The notes beneath the pieces were generated by a model. It saw only the letters and a list, made by a program, of their open reading frames with translations, did no database searches and had not been told where the DNA came from. From Rhizobium rhizogenes (GTDB lineage Bacteria > Pseudomonadota > Alphaproteobacteria > Rhizobiales > Rhizobiaceae): 64,000 nt of DNA. The position numbers were made by a program, and so were the translations under genes. Location: contig NZ_CP019701.2 in NCBI RefSeq assembly GCF_002005205.3, positions 1,116,001 through 1,180,000 of the forward strand, in the 5' to 3' direction. Positions 7,871 to 16,811 of the stretch are shown in pieces (the first letter of the stretch is position 1; every line of letters starts with the position of its first letter).

Positions 7871-8527
7871 TCAGCCGGGCTGCTTCGTCTTGCGCAGATA
7901 GGGAAGAACCGTGTCGTAGGAGCCGAAACGGGCAATTGCATCTTCGTTGGAGACGGCGGCGGTGATGATGACGTCTTCGCCCTGTTTCCAGTTGGCCGGC
8001 GTCGCTACCTGATGCCTGGACGTCAACTGGATGGAATCGATGGCACGGAGAATTTCCTCGAAGTTGCGGCCGGTGGTCATCGGGTAGGTGAGGACCAGCT
8101 TGATCTTCTTGTCGGGACCAATGACGAAGACCGAGCGCACCGTCGCATTGTCGGCCGGCGTGCGGCCTTCGGAACTGTCGCCGGCCCCGGCGGGCAGCAT
8201 GTCATAGAGCTTCGCCACCTTCAGGTCCTTGTCGCCGATCAGCGGATAATCGACATTGAAGCCGGTCGCGGTGCGGATATCGTTTTTCCATTTCTCGTGG
8301 CTTTCGACCGGGTCGACCGAAATGCCGATGATCTTCACGCCGCGCTTTTCGAATTCCGGCTGCAGGCCACCCATTGCACCCAGTTCGGTGGTGCAGACAG
8401 GTGTGAAATTCTTCGGATGGGAAAACAGCACCGCCCAGCCGTCACCGATCCAGTCGTGAAAGCTCACCGGACCATGGGTGGTCTCGGCGGTAAAATCCGG
8501 TGCTATGTCGTTGATACGCAGGCTCAT
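7871..8527 (-). CDS. 1-Cys peroxiredoxin (Prx6 type)
   Basis: A 218-residue AhpC/TSA-fold peroxidase that reduces hydroperoxides. The peroxidatic cysteine is Cys45 in FTPVCTTE. It is the only cysteine in the protein, which places it with 1-Cys (Prx6-like) enzymes and means the resolving thiol must come from a partner. The SVDPVESH segment and the long C-terminal region after residue 160 are typical of this subfamily. The start at 8527 has a GGGAGAA ribosome-binding site; the longer frame to 8578 is not needed. No dedicated reductase gene is adjacent. Confidence 0.92.
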   Translation of the reverse strand: MSLRINDIAPDFTAETTHGPVSFHDWIGDGWAVLFSHPKNFTPVCTTELGAMGGLQPEFEKRGVKIIGISVDPVESHEKWKNDIRTATGFNVDYPLIGDKDLKVAKLYDMLPAGAGDSSEGRTPADNATVRSVFVIGPDKKIKLVLTYPMTTGRNFEEILRAIDSIQLTSRHQVATPANWKQGEDVIITAAVSNEDAIARFGSYDTVLPYLRKTKQPG

Positions 8528-8628
8528 ATGGTGGTTCTCCCTAATGATTTGAACTGAAATCCTGATGGTTTTCGGCAATCCGTTTCCGGCGCCGGAGCTT
8601 AGAGTGTCGGCGTGAAATGACCAGTCTT

Positions 8629-9519
8629 TTATCGTGCGCCTCCGGCATTGCCGAGCAGCGGAAGTTTGCGAAGTTCCCGCGAAAGCTCAATGACGCTCCA
8701 TGGCAGATATTCGGTTATGGCCAGTCCGACGATGTCCGACATGGACGATATCGACAGAAGAATCTGCTGGATTTGCGACAGGGTCATGCGACCTTTGGCC
8801 ACGCCGTCAAACGCGTCCGGCCGGGCGGACGGATTACGGAACAGAAGAAAATCATAAAGGCCCGGATCGAGCGCATCGAGGTCGAAGTGGATTGCCGCAT
8901 GTTTCAGGCCGCGCGCCTTCAACCACGCCGTCACCGGTGCGACGCCATTTTGCAGGTCCTCCGGAGAAAGGCGGGTAATACCGTGTTTTGTGATGAAGTC
9001 GGTTTCGTAAGGCGTCGTCTCCGTCAATCCGACATAAAGCACGTTTTCCGGTTTCACCCGGTTCGGAACGGTCGCGACGAAATCCGCGTCACCTTCGCCC
9101 ATCAGCACCGCAAGCAGGTGCGCATGGGCGTTTGGATATTGCAACGCTGTCATGATGTCTGGATGGGCATCGATCCAGATCACCGCCAGATCGTCCCGGT
9201 AGCGGCTGTTGAGATAGGATACGGGGCCGAGATTGACGAGGCAGTCACCGCCAAGCGTGACGATGGCGTCGGGATTATGCCTGCCGATCGCCGCATGAAC
9301 CTGATCGAGAATGGCAAGGTTCACCTCGCGGGATCTTATGCCGGCACTGACCGGACGCGCGCCGCTGTCAGCCGGCGGCGGAACGGCGATGGTTTCCACC
9401 GGGCCCTCCGGATCTGGCGCAATGGCCGAAAGAACCCGGCCGCCAATATAATAATCCGGATTATCGCCGCCTTGCCAAAGGGGCAGGTTGAGGCGAAGCA
9501 CGTTTCTGGGGTCGATCAT
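8629..9519 (-). CDS. Arginase/ureohydrolase-fold protein
   Basis: A 296-residue member of the arginase family, which hydrolyses guanidino compounds at a binuclear manganese site. Metal-binding motifs DAHPD at 117-121 and HFDLDALDP at 211-219 are intact. The first motif, GGDHS in arginase and agmatinase, reads GGDC at 90-93, so one His ligand is replaced by Cys. This is seen in some arginase-like proteins of unknown substrate, so agmatinase or arginase should not be assumed. An AGAGGAT ribosome-binding site supports the start. No arginine or polyamine genes are nearby. Confidence 0.85.
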   Translation of the reverse strand: MIDPRNVLRLNLPLWQGGDNPDYYIGGRVLSAIAPDPEGPVETIAVPPPADSGARPVSAGIRSREVNLAILDQVHAAIGRHNPDAIVTLGGDCLVNLGPVSYLNSRYRDDLAVIWIDAHPDIMTALQYPNAHAHLLAVLMGEGDADFVATVPNRVKPENVLYVGLTETTPYETDFITKHGITRLSPEDLQNGVAPVTAWLKARGLKHAAIHFDLDALDPGLYDFLLFRNPSARPDAFDGVAKGRMTLSQIQQILLSISSMSDIVGLAITEYLPWSVIELSRELRKLPLLGNAGGAR

Positions 9520-9734
9520 CGGTCGGATCCTCTGTAGCAGGCGTCATATCGGCCATGGTGACCGGCAAAGCGGGCAGGGAGGCGCCGCCTGCCGCTTCCT
9601 GCCTGATATAGGTCGGTAAAGCCGCGTGCCAATGACATCCCGTCACAACAGGCAGTCGACGGTCAAAATCATCGACAACACCGGTTGAATGTCGCTGGCG
9701 CCGCCGTTATTCCGGAGTGGATCGGGGACCATTC

Positions 9735-10949
9735 ATGACAACATCCTCTGCGCCGGTTTCAGCGGCAGTTCGGGCACGCATACCGCCCACCGTATGGGTT
9801 CTTGGTTTCGTCAGCCTGCTGATGGATATCTCCTCGGAGATGGTGCAGACGCTGTTGCCCTATTATCTCGTCTCGGGGCTCGGTGCGTCCGCTGTCACGG
9901 TCGGTTTCATCGAAGGCCTGTCGGTCGCCATCGCGACCACTACCAAGCTGTTCTCCGGGATCATCGCGGACTGGACGCGGCGGCGAAAAATGCTCGCCGT
10001 GCTTGGATATGGTCTTGGCGCCATTTCCAAGCTCGCCTTTCCCTTCGCCACTTCGCTCGGCTGGATTGTCGCTGCCAAGGCGATGGATCGGGTCGGCAAG
10101 GGCATTCGCGGAACACCGCGTGACGCCCTCATCGCCGATGTGACCCCCGCTGAAATCCGGGGAGCGGCCTTCGGGCTGCGAAAGTCGCTCGATACGGTCG
10201 GCGGTTTCATCGGGCCGCTGGCGGCCATGGCGCTGATGTTTGCGCTGAGTGAAAATGTTCTCGCCATTTTCTGGATCGCGGTCATCCCGGCTTTCCTGTC
10301 GGTCTTCATTCTCATGATCGGCGTCAAGGAGCCGGATGCACCGGCACAAACGAAAGCGGAAAAGCCATTCCGGGCCGCCGATTTTGCAAAGCTAAACCCG
10401 GCGGTCTGGATCGTCATCTTCGGGGCGTCGCTCCTGACCTTTGCACGGTTCAGCGAAGCGTTCCTGCTGCTGAAATCCGAAGAGGCGGGGTTCAGGCCGG
10501 CATGGATACCCGTCACGATGATCATCATGCACGCTGTCTACGGCCTGACGGCCTATCCCGCCGGACGGCTTTCGGACCGGATCGGCCGGTCGGGAATTCT
10601 CGCCGCAAGCGTGGCGGTGCTGGCCGCATCCTATCTTGCGCTCGCTTTTGCCAATTCCATCCCGCTGTTCCTGACCGGAATTCTGCTGTGGGGGCTACAT
10701 ATGGGCCTGTCCCAGGGTTTGCTCGCAACTCTTGTCGCGGAAACCGCGCCTCCAAACCTCAAGGGAACCGCCTTCGGCGTTTTCAACCTGATGACGGGTG
10801 TGGCGGTGCTGATCGGTAATGTCCTCGCCGGGTTGCTGTGGGACCTCCATGGTTCATTCGGCACCTTCTTGATGGGGGCAATATTGTCCCTCGCGGCATT
10901 GCCGGTTTTGATCTGGATATCCCGGCGAAGATCCGCTCCGGCCGGATAA
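9735..10949 (+). CDS. Major facilitator superfamily transporter
   Basis: A 404-residue, roughly 12-helix MFS permease. The loop 2-3 motif is recognisable as GIIADWTRRRK, and a second copy lies in the C-terminal half as AGRLSDRIGRS. The FRKSLDT-like GLRKSLDTVGGFIGP segment resembles drug-efflux or uncharacterised exporter subfamilies. The ATG at 9735 has a GGGGA ribosome-binding site; a GTG at 9717 is possible but weaker. Substrate unknown. It is flanked by an arginase-like gene on the other strand and a GST gene. Confidence 0.85.
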   Translation: MTTSSAPVSAAVRARIPPTVWVLGFVSLLMDISSEMVQTLLPYYLVSGLGASAVTVGFIEGLSVAIATTTKLFSGIIADWTRRRKMLAVLGYGLGAISKLAFPFATSLGWIVAAKAMDRVGKGIRGTPRDALIADVTPAEIRGAAFGLRKSLDTVGGFIGPLAAMALMFALSENVLAIFWIAVIPAFLSVFILMIGVKEPDAPAQTKAEKPFRAADFAKLNPAVWIVIFGASLLTFARFSEAFLLLKSEEAGFRPAWIPVTMIIMHAVYGLTAYPAGRLSDRIGRSGILAASVAVLAASYLALAFANSIPLFLTGILLWGLHMGLSQGLLATLVAETAPPNLKGTAFGVFNLMTGVAVLIGNVLAGLLWDLHGSFGTFLMGAILSLAALPVLIWISRRRSAPAG

Positions 10950-11080
10950 GGCGCACGCCTGAGCCAAGATTGTCTTCGCCGGTCGAAGCGCCTATTCTGA
11001 TACGGCATCCCTTTGCCGCTTCAGCCGGCGCTGAAAGCCGCGCGCACGCCGTCTCCAAAACCATGTGATGGAGAATACCG

Positions 11081-11746
11081 ATGACGATCACGATTACCGC
11101 CTTTGAACGCTCGCCCGATGGCGGCAAGGGTCTTGCCCGTGACATGCGCGTCCGCTGGGCGCTGGAAGAGGTGGGGCAGCCTTACGACGTCCGCCTTCTT
11201 TCCTTCAAGGCGATGAAGCAGCCGGAGCATCTCGCGCTTCAGCCATTCGGTCAGATTCCGACCTATCAGGAGGGCGATCTCGTCCTGTTCGAATCCGGTG
11301 CCATCGTTCTCCATATAGCCGAGCGCCATACCGGCCTGCTGCCGAAGGATACGGATGCGCGGGCAAGGGCGATAGGCTGGATGTTCGCCGCGCTCAGTAC
11401 CATGGAGCCGCCGATCGTCGAGCATTTTGTCACCGGCTTTCTCGAAAGGGACAAGAGCTGGCACGGTGAGCGCCTGCAGATCGTTGATGAACGCATTCGC
11501 ACACGGCTCGCTGAATTATCCCGTCATCTCGGTGGGGCCGACTGGCTGGAGCGGACATTCAGTGCCGGTGACCTGATGATGATATCGGTCCTGCAAAGGA
11601 TAAAAAGTTCGGGCATCCTTGATGAATATCCGAACCTTTCCGCTTACGTGGCCCGAGGCGAGGCGCGTCCGGCCTATAAGCGCGCCTTTGCCGATCAGCT
11701 GGCGGTTTTCAAAGCCGCGTCGGATGCCGGAAGAAATAAAGTTTAG
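11081..11746 (+). CDS. Glutathione S-transferase family protein
   Basis: A 221-residue GST. The N-terminal thioredoxin-fold half contains RVRWALEEVG and the cis-proline region QIPTYQEGDLVLFESGAI, where the ES pair contacts the glutathione gamma-glutamyl group. The C-terminal half is all-helical. The start has a GGAGA ribosome-binding site. Class and substrate cannot be fixed. The LysE-type exporter gene follows 149 bases later on the same strand. Confidence 0.88.
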   Translation: MTITITAFERSPDGGKGLARDMRVRWALEEVGQPYDVRLLSFKAMKQPEHLALQPFGQIPTYQEGDLVLFESGAIVLHIAERHTGLLPKDTDARARAIGWMFAALSTMEPPIVEHFVTGFLERDKSWHGERLQIVDERIRTRLAELSRHLGGADWLERTFSAGDLMMISVLQRIKSSGILDEYPNLSAYVARGEARPAYKRAFADQLAVFKAASDAGRNKV

Positions 11747-11895
11747 GTCGCTTTTTTTCGTTGTGAATCTCAGTTGCAGATCGATATCCCGGCTGCACAT
11801 CAGGATTGCATTTGCTGAAAGGATAATTCTAACCTCGATGGCATCAGGCGGAGGATTCGATCTCCGCAACGGGGCCGGAAGAGGGGACTTGTAAC

Positions 11896-12528
11896 ATGCC
11901 GGAGACAGCCAGCCTGTTTGCTTTTGCCTTGATCGCGCTCGGCATGGTGCTCACGCCCGGGCCGAACATGGTCTATCTGATTTCAAGATCCATTTGCCAG
12001 GGGCCGGCGGCGGGCCTGATTTCCCTGGGTGGCGTCGCCCTCGGTTTTGTTTTTTACATGATGTGCGCGGCCTTCGGGATCACCGCGATCGTCATGGCCG
12101 TTCCCTATGCCTATGACGCACTGCGGCTTGCCGGCGCTCTTTATCTGCTCTATCTGGCATGGCAGGCCGTGCGGCCGGGCGGAAGATCGCCGTTTCAGGT
12201 GCGCAACCTGCCCAAGGACGGTCCGCGCAAGCTGTTCATGATGGGTTTTCTGACCAACCTGCTTAATCCCAAGATCGCCGTCATGTATCTGTCCCTGCTG
12301 CCGCAGTTCATCAGCCCTGACCATGGCAGCGTCCTGAGCCAATCCCTTATCCTTGGCTGCACCCAGATCGCCATCAGCGTCAGTGTCAATTCGGTGATCG
12401 CCATCGCTGCCGGATCCATCGCGATTTTCCTTGCCAGCCGCCCGACCTGGCTGGTGGTGCAGCGATGGCTGATGGGCACGGTGCTGGCCGGGCTCGCCAT
12501 ACGCATGGCAACGGAAGCACGCCGCTAG
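11896..12528 (+). CDS. LysE/RhtB-family amino-acid exporter
   Basis: A 210-residue protein with six hydrophobic segments. The TPGPNMVYLISRS motif near residues 24-36 and the GFLTNLLNPK motif near 120 are LysE/RhtB hallmarks. It probably exports an amino acid or derivative. A GAGGGG ribosome-binding site lies nine bases before the ATG. No Lrp- or LysR-type regulator gene is directly adjacent. Confidence 0.9.
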   Translation: MPETASLFAFALIALGMVLTPGPNMVYLISRSICQGPAAGLISLGGVALGFVFYMMCAAFGITAIVMAVPYAYDALRLAGALYLLYLAWQAVRPGGRSPFQVRNLPKDGPRKLFMMGFLTNLLNPKIAVMYLSLLPQFISPDHGSVLSQSLILGCTQIAISVSVNSVIAIAAGSIAIFLASRPTWLVVQRWLMGTVLAGLAIRMATEARR

Positions 12529-12541
12529 GGTCGCCCGGCTC

Positions 12542-12744
12542 TCAGCCGCGCAATCCGCATCCGGAAACAATATCATCGACGACGCGGGCGAGGGGTGCCG
12601 TGGCGTCGATGGTCATCGCGTGGTCGGGTAGGCGAGTTCCCGGTCGCCGTAAATGACATGGTAATCGCGCCGCTGCAGCTATATGGCGACTGAAGTCTCG
12701 CCGGTGCGGGAAACGCCTTCGATCAGGTAATTGCGAAGCCCCAT
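12542..12744 (-). pseudogene. Decayed P-loop nucleotide kinase-like gene
   Basis: Reading back from 12744, the reverse strand opens with MGLRNYLIEGVS and continues as a P-loop kinase N-terminus of a type common in Rhizobiales. The P-loop reads GVSRTGET where GVSGTGKT is expected, so the catalytic Lys is lost. A stop codon follows five codons later. The next segment reads LQRRDYHVIYGDRELAY in the same frame, then runs into another stop. In another frame the text IDATAPLARVVDDI, a plausible C-terminal end, follows after only about 20 codons. This is an internally deleted, frameshifted remnant. A GGAAAG ribosome-binding site is still present. Confidence 0.7.
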
Positions 12745-12863
12745 TTTCTTTCCGATACACCGGAACTTTGGAAAAGACACGACTGCCGGTTTATGGCGCA
12801 GGATCGTAACAGTTCTTCAAATGGACGGGCGAGGGCCTGCAGATTCAGGCCCTCGCGATGGCT

Positions 12864-13514
12864 TCAGAGAACGTCAGCCGCCGTGGCAGGCCGCCATAAG
12901 CGCTTGGGATCAAATCCGGCGCAGACATCGATAATGATCCGGCTGCCGTTCCTGACGCGCCGCCGGAGGATGTCGGGACGGTCGGATTCCGTTTGCAACA
13001 GGCCGTTGTCGTGAAGCAATTGCAGCCGGGAACGGGAAAGTCCCAGTTCCGATGCCAGCAGGCGGTCAAGGCGTATGCCGGTCATCAACGGGACGACCAG
13101 CTCTATCTCGGCTTTTTCCCATTCGTGCCATGTCCTGTCGGGAGGGTCGCCCATGATCGATTTTTCAATCTCAAACGCGGCAAACTCATCGATGCGTTGC
13201 GATTTGCGCCTGAGGGCATCGATATTGAACATTTCCGCCCGTATCCATTGCGGGTCGTTGGACTGCAGGGCGTCCAGAACCGCGGGGCTTATATCGCGCA
13301 CCGCCTGCCGTTCGAATATCGGCCGGTTCCAGGTCTTCTCGCAGGCGAGGCATTTATAGATGAGCCAGGCATCAAGCCTGCGGCCATTGGCATTCAGCCG
13401 GATCTTGCCGCTGGATTGAAAGGCTCTCAGACCGCCGCATCCGCTGCAGGCAATCCAGGGCTGGGGGGCTATTTGAGGAATGATGGTCCAACGGACCCGA
13501 AATGTGTCGCACAT
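12864..13514 (-). CDS. DUF1062 protein with zinc ribbon and S4-like region
   Basis: A 216-residue protein that I assign to DUF1062. Cysteine pairs C23-x2-C26 and C55-x2-C58 form a likely zinc ribbon in the first 60 residues. Residues 146-199, starting IRLDRLLASELGLSRSRLQ, look like an S4 RNA-binding domain: a conserved RLDR start, a serine-rich turn and a basic helix. The combination suggests contact with structured RNA. Starts at 13532 and further upstream are possible; 13514 has a GGAAGA site eight bases before it. The gene lies in a low-density region beside a pseudogene. Confidence 0.72.
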   Translation of the reverse strand: MCDTFRVRWTIIPQIAPQPWIACSGCGGLRAFQSSGKIRLNANGRRLDAWLIYKCLACEKTWNRPIFERQAVRDISPAVLDALQSNDPQWIRAEMFNIDALRRKSQRIDEFAAFEIEKSIMGDPPDRTWHEWEKAEIELVVPLMTGIRLDRLLASELGLSRSRLQLLHDNGLLQTESDRPDILRRRVRNGSRIIIDVCAGFDPKRLWRPATAADVL

Positions 13515-14137
13515 ATCGTCTTGGTCTTCCATTTGGAAGTCCACCAAGATGGTGCAGGAGAAATCCCTGACGGGAACGGTGTGGCGATGTTCTGGGTGAC
13601 TGAAGAGCTGGAGCAGCGGCGCTGCACAGGGCACATTTTGACGATGCCAAACCGGTCTCTTGCCACCACCCGATGAACATGATCATACGCCGACAGCATG
13701 ATGCCGTCAGGCGATACGGGTGAAACTGGATTGAGACCGGTATTTACTTAGGCAAAGTCTACCTCGATATGCCAACGCTCTTCGAGGACATCAGTAACAA
13801 ATGATCGCGTCGAGAGGGAGCCTTTCGATATAGCCCCAGACAGAAACAGAAGCTGTTGCGGCTTTTATGCAACTTGGTCCTGTCGGCCAGAAGCTCCAAT
13901 TCTGGCCAGAGTTCGGACAAGGCAGGAATATTGAAAGAAGGACCGGGCGTTTGCGAGAGAGGCGAAAACCTACTTTAACGGCTATGCGATCTCGCACCGC
14001 TCCTCTTGCGTCTGTCGCCCGTATGACGGGTTTGTAACATCGATGGCCGTAAAACTGTTTGCCATATATAAAGCAGATAGCCGCAGGGAGACTTGGGGCG
14101 GTTCAGTTGAGGTGTCAACCATGCATTGGAACGTAAA
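13515..14137. other. Gene-poor stretch, no supported coding sequence
   Basis: About 620 bases without a convincing gene. Several short open frames exist on both strands, but none has both a ribosome-binding site and a recognisable protein pattern. The segment before 14138 should carry the promoter of the small lipoprotein gene. Its lower GC content and lack of coding periodicity suggest eroded or acquired DNA. Confidence 0.5.
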
Positions 14138-14251
14138 ATGAACGGAAATCTTCCCAGAATTATTGTTCTGGTGGTGTTCGCGGCTGTCGCATTGTCTCTG
14201 GCGGGATGCGGCTCATGGCCATTCAACGGAAAACCAATGCCGGTATTGTAA
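14138..14251 (+). CDS. 37-residue lipoprotein
   Basis: A short frame begins MNGNLPRI, continues with a 13-residue hydrophobic stretch and ends the signal with LSLAGC, a good lipobox cleaved before Cys24. The mature part would be only 14 residues, from CGSWPFNGK to the stop. Two basic or polar residues precede the hydrophobic core, as in a type II signal. Small lipoproteins of this kind act in the outer membrane or as entericidin-like peptides; no specific family is recognised. The ribosome-binding site is weak. Confidence 0.5.
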   Translation: MNGNLPRIIVLVVFAAVALSLAGCGSWPFNGKPMPVL

Positions 14252-14643
14252 TTTCGATTCGAGAAGGCCCTTCCTTGCCGGCGTCGCAGCGGTGAAGTTC
14301 GATAACTTTATTAGGAAAGACAATGAGTTGCAGATGAATCTCAAACTTATATGATAGGTTTGGCACCGCACGCGAGCTCGCTGTCGAATGCGCATTCGAT
14401 CCGAAAGGCAAGAGCGTCGGATCGCACGATGGTGTGCATAGTCACCGCCCGGTAAAACCCACAGGCAATGTTCTGGCGAGTTAAAGATGCGACGTTTCCG
14501 GCAAGATGGAAACGCGACACGCTCTCGATGACAGGCACAAGGGTCCGGCTGCCGAACTGCCCGGACGGTCGGGGTTGCAAGGGCAGGGTGGGAATGTCGG
14601 CCTTGGCTTCCTCACCCAAAGACGGCCGCACTGCCCTTCGACG
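14252..14643. other. Intergenic stretch without recognised gene
   Basis: About 390 bases. A 94-codon reverse frame (14347-14631) is open but starts and ends without family resemblance or a ribosome-binding site. No repeat, RNA or terminator was recognised. Confidence 0.4.
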
Positions 14644-15051
14644 TTACGCTAGTTGGAGCCCTTGCGTGGGAGGTAGTTCAAGGCCGTTGGGCAATGATAT
14701 CCAGATTACCGTTTGCGCTTCCGGAGAGTGGCGCGACAGATGGCCTTTGCCATGTGTGTCGGCGACTAACACAAAGCTGCCGGCCGAAACATGTCGTATT
14801 TCGCCGTCGCTCGTCTCGTATTCGACTGGGCCGTCGAGTCTAACAGTTAGAACTGGCTCTGGCACCTTATGCCACGACACTTCTCGCATCCCAGCCGGGA
14901 TGTGAGCGATGCGCACGCCAGAGGCTGCATAGCTGGCACTCACATCAAAGGGAACCGCTTCCGGATGCACTGACCGCTTGGTGGTCGGCAAATCAATCTC
15001 ATCGAAATGAGATTCACCGTCCGGCGAGGCGTAGATGCGCAGGCACTTCAT
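14644..15051 (-). CDS. Small cupin-like protein
   Basis: A 135-residue protein with the beta-strand pattern of a single-domain cupin. The PEPVLTVRLDGPVEYET segment resembles cupin motif 1 and the GSFVLVADTHGKGH segment resembles motif 2. Histidines are fewer than in classical metal cupins, so the metal site is uncertain. An AAAGGA ribosome-binding site lies 11 bases before the ATG. It stands alone in the accessory patch, with no obvious partner. Confidence 0.68.
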   Translation of the reverse strand: MKCLRIYASPDGESHFDEIDLPTTKRSVHPEAVPFDVSASYAASGVRIAHIPAGMREVSWHKVPEPVLTVRLDGPVEYETSDGEIRHVSAGSFVLVADTHGKGHLSRHSPEAQTVIWISLPNGLELPPTQGLQLA

Positions 15052-15231
15052 TGAGGGCGTCCTTTCGGGAGATATGAACAGGCGGCGAAGGTATCACGGT
15101 CTTGATGACATAGCCGCCGCAGGCAAAGATCGCATAAGATAGATTATGGAACTTTTTGATGCTTGTGACGGCTATTTGCGGGCTGCCAGCATCCATATCT
15201 CCCCGAAAAGTGCGATGATGAAGCAACCGAG

Positions 15232-16005
15232 TCAAGGGCGCTGGCATGTCAGAATGAAGCGCCTGTAGACAAAGGTACGCAGCCTGTTGCGCAGGTTGGC
15301 ATTTTTCCGCTGTGCTTTCGCTATCGGGGCATGGGAATGGAGTTCTATCTTCACGAAGCCTGCAGCGGTCAGCAGCGGCGTCAGCATCTGAGGTCGCAGC
15401 CCCTGGCCGAATGGAAGCGCCTTCATGATGGCCGCATGGCGGTTGCCCAGGGCGCCGTCATAATTCCTGTCTTCACCCACCACATGATCGATGAGCGAAA
15501 TAAGCAGGCCCGCAAGACGTCCGGCCGGTTTCGGCGTCGCCCAGTCGCCATCGAAAAACAGAAGCCGACCGCCGGGACGGAGAAGCCTGAACCATTCGCG
15601 GAACGTCTGTTCGGGCTGCGTCAAAGTCCAGACCAGATGCCGGCAGATGATCGCGTCATAGGATGCTTCGGGTTCCATGGTGTTTTCGGCATCCGCCATG
15701 ATGAAGCGCAGCCGCGGTTTGCCGGCGTGTTTGGCGCGCGCCACAGCCAGCATCGCCTCTGAAAAGTCGAGTGCCGTAACATCGTGGCCGAGATCGTGGA
15801 TCAGGCGCGTCACCTCGCCGGTGCCGCAGGCCAGTTCGAGAACACGTTTCGGCTCCGGGCCGATCAGCTGCCGGATCGGTTTCTGCCACGCATCAGCCTC
15901 CGGACCGGCGGCGATCCTGTGTCCGAAGGCGAGATCGAAGGTCTCCGATCTTTTCGACCAGTAGTCGCGGATTTCTTCCTTGAGATCGAAATTACCGCCA
16001 TCCAT
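15232..16005 (-). CDS. Class I SAM-dependent methyltransferase
   Basis: A methyltransferase of about 257 residues. Motif I reads VLELACGTGEVT, followed by the acidic residue of TALDFSEAML and the motif around FIMADAEN; a later LLRPGGRLLFFDGD is the post-motif. The start at 16005 has an AAGGA site; ATG at 16029 is the alternative. It is the last gene of the operon behind the cobalamin riboswitch, 44 bases after the second permease. Its place suggests it modifies a compound handled by that transporter, such as a metal chelator or corrinoid precursor, but the substrate is not known. Confidence 0.85.
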   Translation of the reverse strand: MDGGNFDLKEEIRDYWSKRSETFDLAFGHRIAAGPEADAWQKPIRQLIGPEPKRVLELACGTGEVTRLIHDLGHDVTALDFSEAMLAVARAKHAGKPRLRFIMADAENTMEPEASYDAIICRHLVWTLTQPEQTFREWFRLLRPGGRLLFFDGDWATPKPAGRLAGLLISLIDHVVGEDRNYDGALGNRHAAIMKALPFGQGLRPQMLTPLLTAAGFVKIELHSHAPIAKAQRKNANLRNRLRTFVYRRFILTCQRP

Positions 16006-16049
16006 CGTGTCGTTCCTTGTGTGTTCCATGTTCAAGCTCAGCGAAATGA

Positions 16050-16811
16050 TCAGTCGGAAGCGTCGAATACGGTGTTGAGCGTCGCAACCGTGATGGCGAT
16101 TGCGATGCCGGGCCAGATCATCAGGCTTGGATGATCGAAGATGAAAACGCGATATTCAAACAACATCGAGCCCCAGTCCGGTTTGGAAGGGTCCGCGCCA
16201 AGCCCGATAAAGGCCAGCGAGGCATAGGCGGTGACGGCAAACCCCGCCTGATTTCCGGTATGAGTCACCATCAGCGGCAGGATATTCGGCAGAAGATGGC
16301 GCAGGACCATCCGCAAGGGCGGAACGCCCAGCGCCTGTGCGGCATGGACAAAGGGTTGCCCAAGCACACGCCGGCTGAGGGAATGGGCAAGCAGAGCCGT
16401 CGGGCCAATGCCGGCAAGACCAAGCGCCAGCCCGGCCGTTATCGGCGTCAGGCCAAAAATAGCCGCCGCCGTCAGCGCGATGATGAGCGTCGGAACGGTG
16501 ATGAAGAATTCGCAACAGCGCAACACCACCCTCTCCTGCCAGCCACCCAGCACCGCGGCGCCGGCGCCGAGCAAGGTGCCACCGGTAAAGGCGATGGTGC
16601 CGACCGACAGAACCACAAGCGCGGTGCGCCATCCGCCCGCCATGAGGCGCGCAAGAAGATCGCGGCCGAGATGATCGGTTCCCAGCAGATGCTGCGCCGT
16701 CACACCGGAATGGCGGGCCAGGATATCCACGGCATCAGGATCATAGGGCTGCCAAAGGGCGCTGAGGAGCAGGAAGAGGGCCAGGATGGCGAGCGCGAAA
16801 TACCGGAGCAT
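16050..16811 (-). CDS. ABC permease, DppC/NikC type
   Basis: A 253-residue inner-membrane permease of the peptide/nickel family. The LGTDHLGRDLLARLMAGG segment after the first helix is diagnostic of DppC/NikC-like subunits. The EAA loop lies in the region around VHAAQALGVPPLRMVLRH. Five to six hydrophobic segments are visible. The ATG overlaps the stop of the preceding permease by one base, so the two are translationally coupled. It would pair with that permease and the binding protein, in a cobalt- or corrinoid-related importer controlled by the riboswitch. Confidence 0.88.
   Translation of the reverse strand: MLRYFALAILALFLLLSALWQPYDPDAVDILARHSGVTAQHLLGTDHLGRDLLARLMAGGWRTALVVLSVGTIAFTGGTLLGAGAAVLGGWQERVVLRCCEFFITVPTLIIALTAAAIFGLTPITAGLALGLAGIGPTALLAHSLSRRVLGQPFVHAAQALGVPPLRMVLRHLLPNILPLMVTHTGNQAGFAVTAYASLAFIGLGADPSKPDWGSMLFEYRVFIFDHPSLMIWPGIAIAITVATLNTVFDASD

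Noticed and set aside
13791..13997. 68-codon reverse frame in the accessory patch
   Set aside because: No ribosome-binding site, no known pattern, and unusual residue composition.
14163..14354. 63-codon forward frame overlapping the small lipoprotein
   Set aside because: It is the shifted frame of the lipoprotein gene and lacks a start signal of its own.
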